DNA of 64,000 bases from Aurifilum marmelostoma (taxonomy: Eukaryota > Ascomycota > Sordariomycetes > Diaporthales > Cryphonectriaceae). The stretch covers positions 558,001-622,000 of the forward strand of contig JAMXSV010000001.1 of NCBI GenBank assembly GCA_027559495.1, given 5' to 3'. Under the pieces are notes generated by a model. The model was given only the letters and a program-made list of their open reading frames with translations, ran no database searches and was not told where the DNA came from. A program made the translations under genes and the position numbers. Below are positions 44,718 through 54,837 of this stretch, in pieces (within the stretch, counting starts at the first letter, position 1; every line of letters starts with the position of its first letter).

Positions 44718-46286
44718 ATGGCTGATGTTCTCAAGGGCCTCTTTGGAGGCAGCAAGTCTACTGCAGCTCCAGTGGCTACTGGAGATTCAGGTATGGGCCT
44801 TGCTCCCAGTTCAATCGAACCCATCAATCCTCTTCCCAACCAACCGAGCTCTCTCAACAAGAACCAGATCCTCTCAAGCAGTGCTCTCGCCTATGCTGCC
44901 TCCTTTATCTGATCACATGCTGACCCTCACTGTTCTTTCTCTCCTGCAATGTAGACTTTGCCGACTTTGCAGAGGCCTCGGATCCCTCGCCTGAACCCTT
45001 TGTGCCTCCGCCAGGCGGTGCGACCTTTGGTGCCAATGCGCCCGCGGCCACAGCTCGTCCCTACACCAAGTGGTACCGCATCGATGAGCGGTACACCCTG
45101 AACGACTTCCGCGCCGAGGGCATCATTCTTGCCGCTATCATCTTCATCTTCACCCTGCACGTCATCGGCTCGCGCCTGAACAGGAGCAGGGCCAAGAAGT
45201 GGATCAGGGCGCACTCCAAGACTCTGGCGTCCGAGTTTGCGCTTGTCGGTTTCGGCGACACGGCCGGTCCAACGAGCGAGGGCGATGCGGATCTTGCGAA
45301 TCCCGACCTGGCGCTCAGGGAGAAGTCGCTGTTCGAGTTTGCGACGTATGCGACGGGCCGCCAGAACGTGGCGTTCCTAGACGTGAAGCTCACACTGATC
45401 CGCCGCTTCAACCCGGTCATGTCAATCGCCGAGGCCGGCCTGAGCCTGTTCATGGACAGCTTCAACATGCCGCAGGATGTGGCCGATATCACCATCTACC
45501 CCTTTGACGGCAAGGAGAACCTGCTGGTCCCAGGCGTTCCCGGCACCGCCGAGCTGCGCAGCAAGGATGCCAAGAGCAACTACGACGGGTTTGTCTGGGC
45601 TGTCGTCAACAAGGAGCGGATGAGGCAGGTCCGTGACGAGCGCTTCGATGTCTCCCTGACCTTCACCAAGGACCACAACAAGCTGCCCGTCTGGAGCACC
45701 GTCATGAGCGAGAGCGCCGAGATCACCAATGTCTTGCTCACCACCGAACTTGCCAAGGCTGTCGAGTCCGCTGGGGACCTCTTTGATTACCTTATCGTCT
45801 CTGACCAGCCCGAGGACAAGCCCAAGACGTACGTCACTTATTTTCCCCTTGGCTCTAGTGAACCCTGTTGTGTTGATTGCACCCTGCTGACCTAAGAATC
45901 CCCTATCGTACAGTCTTGAGGAGACGGGCCCCCGCAAGCGCATCTTGCTCAAGTACCGCCTCCCGTCGGACAGCAACTATGCTCCACTCCTGCCCATTTT
46001 CCAGTACGCCATCCGGCTGACGGACCAGCTGGCCAAGGAGGCTCACTTCCGGCCCGAGGTGCTGCGCAAGGTGAAGGGCGTGCGCGACGACACGGTCAAG
46101 CAGATCCAGAAGGCCAGCCTGGACGAGAAGTCCGAGGAGCGTAACTACGAGCGCGAGAAGGCCAGGAAGGCCAAGCGCGACCAGGAGCTGGCGGCTCTTG
46201 ATGCCAAGGGCCAGAAGAAGTACCTCGAGAAGGAGCGTGAGAAGGAGCAGCGCAAGCAGCAGAAGAGGATGACTTCCCGCGCGTAA
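44718..46286 (+). CDS. CCDC47-like ER membrane protein (PAT complex)
   Basis: Homologue of CCDC47 (DUF1682), in animals a subunit of the PAT chaperone complex that helps multipass proteins fold at the ER translocon. Exons 44718-44790, 44955-45828, 45914-46286; 439 aa. After an acidic N-terminus (DFADFAEASDPSPEP) comes the block YTKWYRIDERYTLNDF and one clear transmembrane helix, EGIILAAIIFIFTLHVIGSRL, near residues 80-100. Then follow ARGxxx-type family segments: NRSRAKKWIRAH, LEFATYATGRQNVAFLDV equivalent (FEFATYATGRQNV) and NLLTTELAKAV-like (VLLTTELAKAVE). The C-terminus is a strongly charged coiled coil ending KEREKEQRKQQKRMTSRA. Both introns were placed to keep DS-DFADFAE and KPKT-LEETGPRKR in frame. 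Confidence 0.88.
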
Positions 46287-46689
46287 ATGGGAGGGGGAGG
46301 GGTCTTGTCCTGGATAAGAAGAATAAAGGAGGCACGGAGTTTGGCTGAGGCGACGCTGTTGGTGCGTGTGTGTGTGACTGGCTACGGGCGGCATCTGTGT
46401 GGCGTTCTTTGTGTCAGGCTCACTGGCCATATAAAAACGGGAACTGATATTTATGGTTGTCTTGTATGAGTTATCATCATGTACCCATATGAAAAGTTAA
46501 CGGAGGCAGAATATTATCAGTAATTATCTGAAAGAGAGGGCAAGGACTCCTGTGAAGCTTGAGGCCATTCAAGGTGGTTCAAATAATGAATCTGCACGTA
46601 GTTAAAAGTTGTCTGTCAGGATCGATTTGTTGTGAGGGGGCCCATGTTTATCCTCCCCTCTCAGTCTGTCCTCAAAGGAGTATGTATCT
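46287..46689. other. Convergent 3' intergenic region CCDC47 / ECM15
   Basis: About 400 bp, GT-rich near 46360-46375; nothing else distinctive. Confidence 0.55.
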
Positions 46690-47280
46690 TTACTTGTCCT
46701 CCGCCAGCAGATCCTCCACCCTCTTCACCTTGTCCGCAGCAGTCTGCTTCTTGTCCGTCCTGGCAGCACCAAAGAAAGCTCCCGTCAGCAAAAAAAAGCA
46801 CACATCAAGTCATCCCACCTGATCACTGACCCATGCTCCTAGAAACATCCCAGCAGAGGGCAAGATCAACCATGACCGGCAAAAAAAAAAAAAAAAAAAA
46901 AAAAAAAAGGAACTCACCTTGTGCCCACCCTCATGCTACTCTGCACCCTCCCCACCCCCATCTCGTGCACCAGCGCATGCGCCCTCCCCACAACCGCCAT
47001 CACCTCGTCCCACGATCCCTCGACGGTGGTCCCCGCCGAGTGCATCGTGTACGTCAGCCCGGAGGCCTTGAGGAGCCTCTGCACGGCGGCGACCTCTCTG
47101 GCGACGGAAGGGGTGGCTGTCCCCACCTGTGTGTCGGTCTGGTGGTCAGTGGAGGACGGGGTGGTTTTTTATATGTGTGTGTGTGTGCATCTGCGGGAGG
47201 AGAAGGGGGGGAGGTCTCACGGGGATGAGGCAGAAATCGACATAACACTGCTCCGGTGTGGTGATGTTGGAGTACTCCAT
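46690..47280 (-). CDS. ECM15: Ecm15-like protein, UPF0045/MTH1187 thiamine-binding family
   Basis: Small homologue of yeast Ecm15 (YBL001C), a ferredoxin-like-fold protein of the MTH1187/YkoF group; members bind thiamine or related pyrimidines, exact role unknown. Exons 47280-47221 (60 nt), 47126-46918, 46759-46690; 112 aa, the usual family length. Motifs are CYVDFCLIPVGTATPSV, TMHSAGTTVEGSWDEV (the HSAGTT core strand-turn) and the C-terminal SSMRVGTRTDKKQTAADKV, which spans intron 2 and is nearly invariant in the family. Each junction is confirmed by this conserved sequence. Intron 2 (46760-46917) begins gtgagttcc and then runs into 28 consecutive T on the coding strand. Intron 1 (47127-47220) contains a GT-type microsatellite on the plus strand near 47173-47188. 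Confidence 0.92.
46881..46908 (+). repeat. A28 homopolymer in ECM15 intron 2
   Basis: 28 consecutive A on the plus strand (T28 in the transcript), starting ten bases into the intron from the 5' splice site. Confidence 0.93.
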
Positions 47281-47933
47281 CCTGCCGACGGTTCTCGACA
47301 ACGAGAAAAATAAGGTGCTGCTAGGTTGGTCCTCTATGAATCTCCCAATCGAATGGTGCTGTAACGGATTGTGCACTGGAAGCAGAGTGAGGCCTTTTTT
47401 TTCTTCTTCCTTTTCGGTTGAGCTGACAGGCTTAGTCGGGTGAGGAGATCTCGTCCTTAAGCTGGCGTTCTTTTTGTTGATTCTGGATTGTTCTTGGGGG
47501 ACTCTGGTGCGTTGAACGGCGGCGAATGAGCGAGTTGAAGAAGGTTTGGGAATGACGTGCAGCGAGTGCCTCCGAGATCGCCGTGGACCCATTCGGCTTC
47601 GGAGGTGCCAAGAGCGTCCATCTTTCCCACTTCTCCCGAGATCTCGGCTCCGGAACACCAGGGAGGGCATCTTCAAAAGGCTGGCGACTTCAGGGTTTGC
47701 ACAAGAAGGGTTTCCTAGATTTGGAATCCAATGTCGACACACAACTTCATTGTTGACACCAAGATATCATTTAAAAAAAAATGCTTGAAAGGTTCTTATA
47801 GTCTTGTTCCTTATAACTAGTATTATCATGACAAGTTTATTTTCCCAGTCATATACTTTATTCTGCTGACAACACCACCCATCTTCCGGACATCAAACTC
47901 AACATTCGTCAGATGTCAGATGCTACATCTCGT
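47281..47933. other. Intergenic region ECM15 promoter / carboxypeptidase 3' flank
   Basis: About 650 bp; A9 near 47772; no gene seen. Confidence 0.55.
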
Positions 47934-50352
47934 CTAATCAAATGCTCCAGCGCCCACGTTCACGGTAAAAGGCACCTTGCTCGTCAGGCTGGCGACGCGG
48001 CCCAGCAGGACCTCGACCTGGCGGAAGGCCACAGACGGCTGGTACTGCGGGATCATGTGGCCCGAGAGATCGACCGTGTTGTAGGTGAGGCCGCGCTCCG
48101 TGTGTGTGGTGCCCATGATGCCCGAGGCCGCGTACGTCTCGACCTGGTACTCGCCGTGGGTGGGGATATAGAGGCCGTCCGCGTAAGGGGTGCTCTGGAA
48201 GCCCTGGGCCCCGTTCCAGGTCGTGTTCTGGATCTGCAGGATTGTGCCGTTGGCGATCAGCACCATGTCGAGCAGGCCGTGGGCGACAATGACGTTTTGG
48301 GTGCGCTCGATGACGCCTGGCAGGACCGTCACCGCCGACGGGAGGGAGTTGTCGCCGTCAGGGAAGACGTTGATGTTGCTGCACTCTGACCAGTCCATCA
48401 GGGGCGCGTGAATCGCCTCCTGGACGTCGGTGCGGTTGAAGTAGACTTGAGGGAAAGTATATGTAAGTATACAGCAAGTCTTCACAACACAGAACCAAGG
48501 AGACAAAAGGAGAAAAGAAAAAGAAAAAAAAACATACTCTGAGCACCTGGTGGGATATACTCGAAAGAGCCAGGGACTATGTTGTAAATCAGGTCAGTCA
48601 TGGGGTCCTCGTGTACCAGACTTCATTATGATATGCCTGAATAATAATGGAGCACTCACAGCCGAGAACATCCCAAAGGACAGGGCAGGTGATGGCGACA
48701 TTGTAGATGTCGAAGCAGGGGTTGTACGTCTGGATGCCCTCATAGACAGAGTCGTACAGGGCGATACACGTCGGGTTGCTCCGGCCAGGCAGGTCATTGA
48801 TGTCTGGCATGGTGCTGGTAGGTGGGAAGGTGAGGTACTCCTCTCTGAAGGCGGCATATCCACAGCTCTCATCGAGGGTGACGAGCTGATCAATGTCCTG
48901 CAGAGGGAAGAGGTCTGCGTCCGAGCGTGAGCATCCGTCCGCCACTCATGTGGAGCCAGCCAGCGTCATCTCTTACCGAGGTGGTTCTGAACAAAAGGCA
49001 CGACAGAGACTGAGCCCTGGAGGTAGTCGTAGGCGATACACGGGTCGTACACCATGATCCCAGATACCTGAGATGCCGAATCAGCACACACAACCTGGTC
49101 CAGTGACCACGAGAGGGGAGGATCATCAGCCTACGTTGAAGTAATCAGTGTCGTTGGTGTCCAACATTCCGCTGGCGATGTACGGCACGTACATGCCAGC
49201 ATACGACTCTCCGACAATGTACACCTTGTACCCAGTCAGGTCAAAGGTGTCGACAAAGGTCTCCCAGAATTCCATGAACTGGTTGGCAACATCAACCTCG
49301 TTCTGGGCCGTGGGTGTACCCTGGGAGAAGCCAGTGCCGACGGGCTGGTCGACATAGATGACGTTTGTCAGGCGGTTCCTAGGTGATCCGGAATATCATA
49401 TCCCATGTCAGCTACACCATTCACTAGCAAATGGTCGTCATCAACGCGATATTCTTGTTCCATTCTGCTTCAACAATATCATCCATCCCCCCACGATTGG
49501 TTGAGGAGAGAATAAAGACATACCATCCCTAATCAATATTTGAGAGTCAGTAATCTGGTGTGTGAATCGAGGTTGCATCCAAGCAATCAACTTTTGAATA
49601 ACATCAAAAAGTAACCGACTTACCCAAGGGTTCTGGACGGGCAGATAGGTTCCCTGCTGCCACAGGAAAGGTCCATTTTCCTGGAGCAGTCCCTCCAGAG
49701 ATGAGCATCCAGGCTGAGAGGGAAGAATTGTGTCAGTCTGAAAGCCGGGTCAAAGAAGTAGAGAGGATAAAAGCTAGGAGGCAGCAGGCAGAAGGAGACA
49801 TACGCCTCCGTTCAGCCAGATCAAGATCTCGTTCTCGGCATCCTCATTGGTTGACGGCCAGAACCAGAAGAAGAGCTCGTCTTCGGTGCTGTTACCCAGA
49901 GGGAGCAGGCCGGCGTACGACTCGCCCATATCAAACTCGACATCAGGGATGGCAGTGCCGTCCACAAGGAAAGCTGAATTATCAGTCAGCCAATCGTCCA
50001 CTAATTACCAGATCTCATCGCTGCTATCATCGAGACCACCGAGGGGCCCTTCATCACACTCGTTACCACCACAACAACTGTCTCTCCTCTATTTTCTCGC
50101 CTAATTACCATCCCCAACAACACACACACACATGCACACACATATCTTACCTTGGGTCTTGTTGGTCAGGTACTGGTAACCAGATGCCGAGGTGGTGCGC
50201 TTGACCTCAGTGACATACTCATTCTTGATCTGGGGCTCCGGCTTGCGCATCTGCAGCCTCTCGCCAACGGGGGCGACATGGCGGAGGTCACGCCTGGCGA
50301 AGGCGCCAGACGCAGAGATGGCCAGGGCAGAGAGGAGGACGGACAGCTGCAT
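47934..50352 (-). CDS. Secreted serine carboxypeptidase (peptidase family S10), nine exons
   Basis: Secretory or vacuolar serine carboxypeptidase removing C-terminal residues. Exons: 50352-50151, 49973-49804, 49713-49624, 49528-49524 (5 nt), 49378-49135, 49067-48977, 48914-48660, 48576-48538, 48445-47934; 535 aa. Signal peptide MQLSVLLSALAISASGAFA. S10 landmarks: WLNGGPGCSSLEGLLQENGPF, WNRLTNVIYVDQPVGTGFS, the nucleophile in VGESYAGMYVPYIA near residue 214, the catalytic Asp in HGLLDMVLIANG and His in LSGHMIPQYQP near the C-terminus. Several N-x-S/T glycosylation sites are present. Each junction is GT-AG and was fixed by family sequence. Exon 4 is only GGATG and is needed to keep NPWGWNRLTNV in frame. 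Exon 8 joins DVLG-FPGSFEYIPPGAQ. It is one of the most intron-rich genes in the window. Confidence 0.9.
49524..49528 (-). other. 5-nt microexon of the carboxypeptidase gene
   Basis: Sequence GGATG on the coding strand, flanked by gattag upstream and gtatgt downstream. It encodes Gly and two bases of the conserved Trp (TG+G). Without it exon 3 (phase 0) cannot join exon 5 in the correct frame. Confidence 0.75.
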
Positions 50353-52112
50353 CTTGACGAGAGGGCCCCGTTTTTTTTTCTCTTCTTTTTTTTTCCTTTG
50401 GGGAGGAGAAAAAGACTGGGAGAAAGAAAGAAGAAATCAAAAAGATCGACTATAGGCAATAATCTGCCAAGACCAGAACGAGGGGTGGCCAGCGGAGAGA
50501 AGGAGGGTCCTGAGCACGAGGGAGGTAGGGCTGCGATACGTGGGACGTATTATAGGCAAGCCAGCGGAGAAGGAGGAGACCAAGACGCGGGCCGCCGAAG
50601 GATGGAGGAGGGAAATAAAAAGAAGGCTGACAACAGCTTCATAGAGATGGACTATAGAAGCAGGCGAGAAAGACGAGAGAGACTGAGGAAGGTGTGGATA
50701 CCCACGGCCACCAGGCATTCTCGACCATTCACATCCATCCATACTGTACCTGGAAGGAGCGGCCAAGACAAGATCCGCTCCTCTATGCAAGGTCCCAGAA
50801 CAGGGCACAGGCACGACGGGCAGGTGTTGTTGGCGGGCCTTTCCATGAAGAGGGCCTGGCAGACACCTGCCCAGGTCCACCTGGTGTAGGCCTCGATTGG
50901 GTGCGTGGACTCGTCGTGTGACTGAGGGTGGGACTGAATGAAAGGTTGTTTGGTGAGCAATAGTGGACGTTGTAAGTGGTGATGGTGGTGGTGGTGGTGG
51001 TACATTGGGAGGCCATTGCTCGAGGGCATATTGTGTAATTACGTACGGGATTCGGTGGCGACGGCGACCAGCATTGCACGGGATGCTCCCGAGGATGCAA
51101 ACAACCCGCCACGGCTGTTACCCAGAAGATCAGAATATCCCATCGATAACCACAGAATCTTTCATCCATGCATGCGTCCATCTAGCCGTTCATCCGTCCT
51201 TGCAATCCTCCTGAGCAATCTGCCGTGTGTCCCACCTCCCTTTCTAGGAAGGACGTCGTCGGAGTCCGACTTATTTGCCGCTGCCCGTCGAGGTTAATTA
51301 ATTGTTGAGAACAATGGACAGGACAGAATGGCGGACATTTGGACAGGGCAGTTACTTGATTACAAAAGAGGACGATCTTATGTTGGGTGGTGTAGTAGAT
51401 GGGGAACGAGGGATGGATCTCGGACAGAGAAACGCTGTGCAAGTAATTACTAAAGATTGGGAAGATATGTAATTACATTCATTTGTGATTTCATTGTGAG
51501 GGAAGCCGACAACATTTATGGGAATTATAGAACAGCCCAGTGCACAATATGACGGCAAGTTTTTGACGGAGAGGAGACAGAACCTCCTTCACCACAGGCC
51601 AGTCAAACCACAGTGAGTAAATAACTTATCATTGTGTACGTCTGCTGTTATTCTGTAAATTATTTTCCCTGCCTGTTGATTATATCCAGGTGTGTTCAAG
51701 TTGCATTGCCTACTCTTTTGATCTTTCAGCCTCCGATCTAGCCAGCAGAAAAAAAATTACATTAATTTTCCGGACAAACGAGAATTCAACTTTTAGTCAA
51801 TCAATTATCATCTTTTTTCTATAGGTTGTTGTGCACTCTACATGCCTTCAATAATAGTAAGAAGCCCATCTCATAATTTCAGTCTTAACCCTAACCCTGT
51901 GGTGCATCAGATGTGGGATATTGGTGGGATATTGAGATCTGGTCCTCACTGCTGATAACTTCCCTTGTCATGTGCTTGAAGGTCGGCTGAATTATCAGAA
52001 AGGCTTTCTTGATCCTCGAGAACGTAATTCTCATACTTCTGTAAAAACCCTTTCATATCATTAACGATGCGGTACTGAGGATCCGTGCTATTATCAGGCT
52101 TTATTAGGGTAA
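50353..52112. other. Intergenic region between carboxypeptidase and HeLo-pseudokinase genes
   Basis: 1.76 kb holding the carboxypeptidase promoter and the 3' flank of the HeLo gene. T-rich runs near 50372-50393, a GGT repeat at 50978-51001 and a telomere-like TTAACCCTAACCCTG at about 51885-51899. An open frame on the minus strand (to 51946) continues past the HeLo stop codon in another frame. Confidence 0.55.
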
Positions 52113-53864
52113 TTATATCCTGCACCATGCCAGCATGTCCACCACCTCTGTCTGAGCTTCCAGTGATGCATCTTGCATTCCGTTCAGTCTTACCATAGCC
52201 AGGCATCTCTTGACCACTTCCAGAATCTTAGTTCCGGCCTGATGAGCCAGAGTTTCAAGTGCACCCGGCTGCTCCAGAAGATCCCCCAGTGATGGTATCT
52301 CGGTCATGCTGTTCGTCTTCTCGGCTGCATCCAGCTTGGCCCCTAAGCCGTCGACGGTATATTCAGAGTGTAGTTCGATCAGAGGCTTCCATGTCATCAA
52401 CTCAACTAGTATGCAAGCGAGCGAGTACATGTCGAACCTTTTCTGGTACGTCTCGCGCTGTGCGCCTCGAGCCTGAGGGTGCCGGTACAGCTCTTCTGCC
52501 AGGCCGCCTTCTGGCAGCTGTGTGAAAGCCTGTGCTGAGTCGGGGCTGTCCAGACGAGCGTATTCGTACCCCACGAGGAAGGGCTCGGTCTGTAGAATGT
52601 CCTCGACCTCGGAGTCTTTCCTGGCCAGGAAGACAACATTCCCAGAGCGCAGCGACTTGTGCATCCAGCCCGCCGTGTGCAGCTGCAGCACGGCCTCTGC
52701 GATGCTGCGCGCGATGCCGAGCCGTCGGGCGAGGCTGACACGACGCACCTTCGCAATGAGCTGCTCCAGGGTCGTGATCTCGAGATCGTATGAGTTTTGC
52801 GGGACGGAGAATATGATAGCGTGGCGTCCGATGTCTTGTTTGTGAAGAGAGCCGATACACGGCAGCGAACGGAACGACTCGTGGCTCAGCGACATCAGCA
52901 GGACGGCGAGACACTTTGTCTGCTTCTCGTATCTCTCCCAGTCGGTACCTTCAGCAACCCTCCACTGGATGAGGACGGGCTGATCCTGGTAGAGGGCCAG
53001 CTCGAACCCGCTGTGTCGCAGTTCCGTCTCGGGGCGGGGTCGGACGTTCTTATACTTGAGCTTCATCAGTGTTGGCATGAACGCGGGCGCTTTCCTGAAC
53101 GAAGGTGTCTCCTCGTCCTCGCGCTTGTCTGCGCTCAGCACCAGCCTGACCTGCTTCGCGTAGGCCGCGGCCTTGATAGCTTCCTCGGACACGTCTCCCT
53201 GGTGGTACCCCTGGCCCACAAGCTGCTCGATCTGCCGGGCCTCGAGGGTGCCGGGGCTCAGGGAGACAAGGTCGCGCAGAAATCTGTTGTAACTGCGCTT
53301 CTCGCTCTCCAGCTCAGCCCGATCAAGGAGAGACTCAAGCTTGTCAATCAGCCCTTTGATGATCTCCAGGTACTGCGTCAGCTTATCCCGGCCGCGTGCT
53401 GCCCAGCGCAGTCTCTTCACAGTCGAGTTGTTGTTCTGAATGATGGTCGCTGTGGTTGTGTAGACTGCGGGCCGCAGGTGGTCGATCAGCCTCCTCATGC
53501 CCTGCTTTGGTATGTGAGCTTCTTGTCGTCTCTCCTCGGCGCCCACTGTCTCTCCAGTCACGTCCAACGAGTAGCGGGACCTTAGGTCCTCGGCAGACGT
53601 GAGGAAGTACTGCAGCTGCTCGAGCAGACTCGTTGCCATCTGCCAGTTCACTCCGGATCGCTCAACCTGGCCGAGCCCGACCCTCTCAGACCATCGAACC
53701 AGACGGTACTTTTCGAACTCCAGCCCCGTGCGGAGTAAGTCGCCGTCCGGGCCGATGCTCTGAGCGGTTCTGAAAAACTCAAAGGCCTGTACGCAACCCT
53801 GAAATGACTGGAAGGCAAAGGAAACAAAAGTGACGGCGGTAGCCGCGGCTTCGACCCCAGCCAT
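52113..53864 (-). CDS. HeLo-domain protein with C-terminal pseudokinase (MLKL-like architecture)
   Basis: 583 aa, single exon from ATG 53864. Residues 1 to about 215 match the HeLo (prion-inhibition and propagation) domain of HET-S type proteins: MAGVEAAATAVTFVSFAFQS with a hydrophobic first helix, then GCVQAFEFFRTAQSIG, LRTGLEFEKYRLVRWSERVGL and LLEQLQYFLTSAEDL. In that family the first helix inserts in membranes and kills the cell when the protein oligomerises. Residues about 300-560 form a kinase-like region that has lost catalysis: HRD is replaced in LHTAGWMHKSLRSGNVVFL, DFG by LVGYEYARL, and the helix equivalent to alphaF is RFDMYSLACILVELMTWKPLIEL. No HET-s-type amyloid repeat is evident. 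It is divergent from the kinase-ankyrin gene at 54838. In-frame Met codons upstream (53982, 54053) would precede the usual family start. Confidence 0.85.
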   Translation of the reverse strand: MAGVEAAATAVTFVSFAFQSFQGCVQAFEFFRTAQSIGPDGDLLRTGLEFEKYRLVRWSERVGLGQVERSGVNWQMATSLLEQLQYFLTSAEDLRSRYSLDVTGETVGAEERRQEAHIPKQGMRRLIDHLRPAVYTTTATIIQNNNSTVKRLRWAARGRDKLTQYLEIIKGLIDKLESLLDRAELESEKRSYNRFLRDLVSLSPGTLEARQIEQLVGQGYHQGDVSEEAIKAAAYAKQVRLVLSADKREDEETPSFRKAPAFMPTLMKLKYKNVRPRPETELRHSGFELALYQDQPVLIQWRVAEGTDWERYEKQTKCLAVLLMSLSHESFRSLPCIGSLHKQDIGRHAIIFSVPQNSYDLEITTLEQLIAKVRRVSLARRLGIARSIAEAVLQLHTAGWMHKSLRSGNVVFLARKDSEVEDILQTEPFLVGYEYARLDSPDSAQAFTQLPEGGLAEELYRHPQARGAQRETYQKRFDMYSLACILVELMTWKPLIELHSEYTVDGLGAKLDAAEKTNSMTEIPSLGDLLEQPGALETLAHQAGTKILEVVKRCLAMVRLNGMQDASLEAQTEVVDMLAWCRI

Positions 53865-54837
53865 GCTGACTGGTAGGTACTGGAGCTTCGTGCTCGAGCT
53901 GGCAGAGACGACCTGCGAGTACTGTAATATTGGGCAGAGGGCATGTGACACATCCTCCGCGGTGAGATAATTAGGCAATGACATCTGGTTATCACCCGGG
54001 TCTAAATACGTACTTGTATGCGACACTATCAGATGTAAGCAAGGCCCAGCCACCTCTGCAGGTCGCCATTCTAGGACTAGGTGTACAGACTTTTGCAGCT
54101 GGTACTAACGTTTCATGCATCATCTTACGCAACTTGCACCGTTTTGTGGGGGGGGGGGGGGGAGGGGGCCATTCCCACTGATCGAACGAATCAATGAGAA
54201 GCAAAGTCTGTGTGAGGGGAAGAACCAGACACACACAAAAAAGGGAGAGGAACAAGAAAAAAGAATGCAGGAAAACAGAATGCCCTTCAGGAGTTATATA
54301 TCTCAGGCTGGATGTCAACATAATCCCCCCCCCCCCCAAAGGTCGCAAGATGAGAGTTGACAGCGAGGGAGGGGTCAAGGGCTTCTACTACGCACATGAT
54401 GCATTGTCTGTAAGCGATACAATACAAGACCAAGAGCGTCACAATTATCAAGCCAGGGGGGGGGGTATCGCGAGACTCAGTAGTGGGGCTCCAGACTGAG
54501 TGAGAAATTATGGTGTCATATGTTTGTTTGTTTGTGTGTGTGTGTGTCTTCCTGAAGATGCACGTAGCTATAACTACCCATGCCGGGAGCAGACCATCTC
54601 ACTGCCCACCGCAACAGCAGTGTACGTATCTGCAACTGAGTTCTCGAGGCAGATACTGTACAAGTAGCTTCGGCAAGCATGCATGACTAGCGCTCGGCAA
54701 ACCTGCTCCGTCTGCATTAATCAATAGGACGATTTGCTCTCCTGGGTAACAGTCATATCTCCCCTCACTGGCAAACAAGTCCAACCTTGTCCCTCGATTT
54801 CCCACTCTCAGCAGAGGGGGAGGAAACCTTCATCATA
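53865..54837. promoter_or_regulatory. Shared divergent promoter of the HeLo-pseudokinase and kinase-ankyrin genes
   Basis: About 970 bp between two divergent start codons. It contains G15 at 54148-54162 continuing as AGGGGG, a C13 run at 54325-54337 and G10 at 54456-54465. Assigned as a promoter region only by position; no specific operator recognised. Confidence 0.55.

Noticed and set aside
48580..48660. Read-through extension of carboxypeptidase exon 7
   Set aside because: The unspliced frame ends within 23 codons, whereas splicing from 48659 to 48577 gives DVLGFPGSFEYIPPG, which fits S10 proteins.
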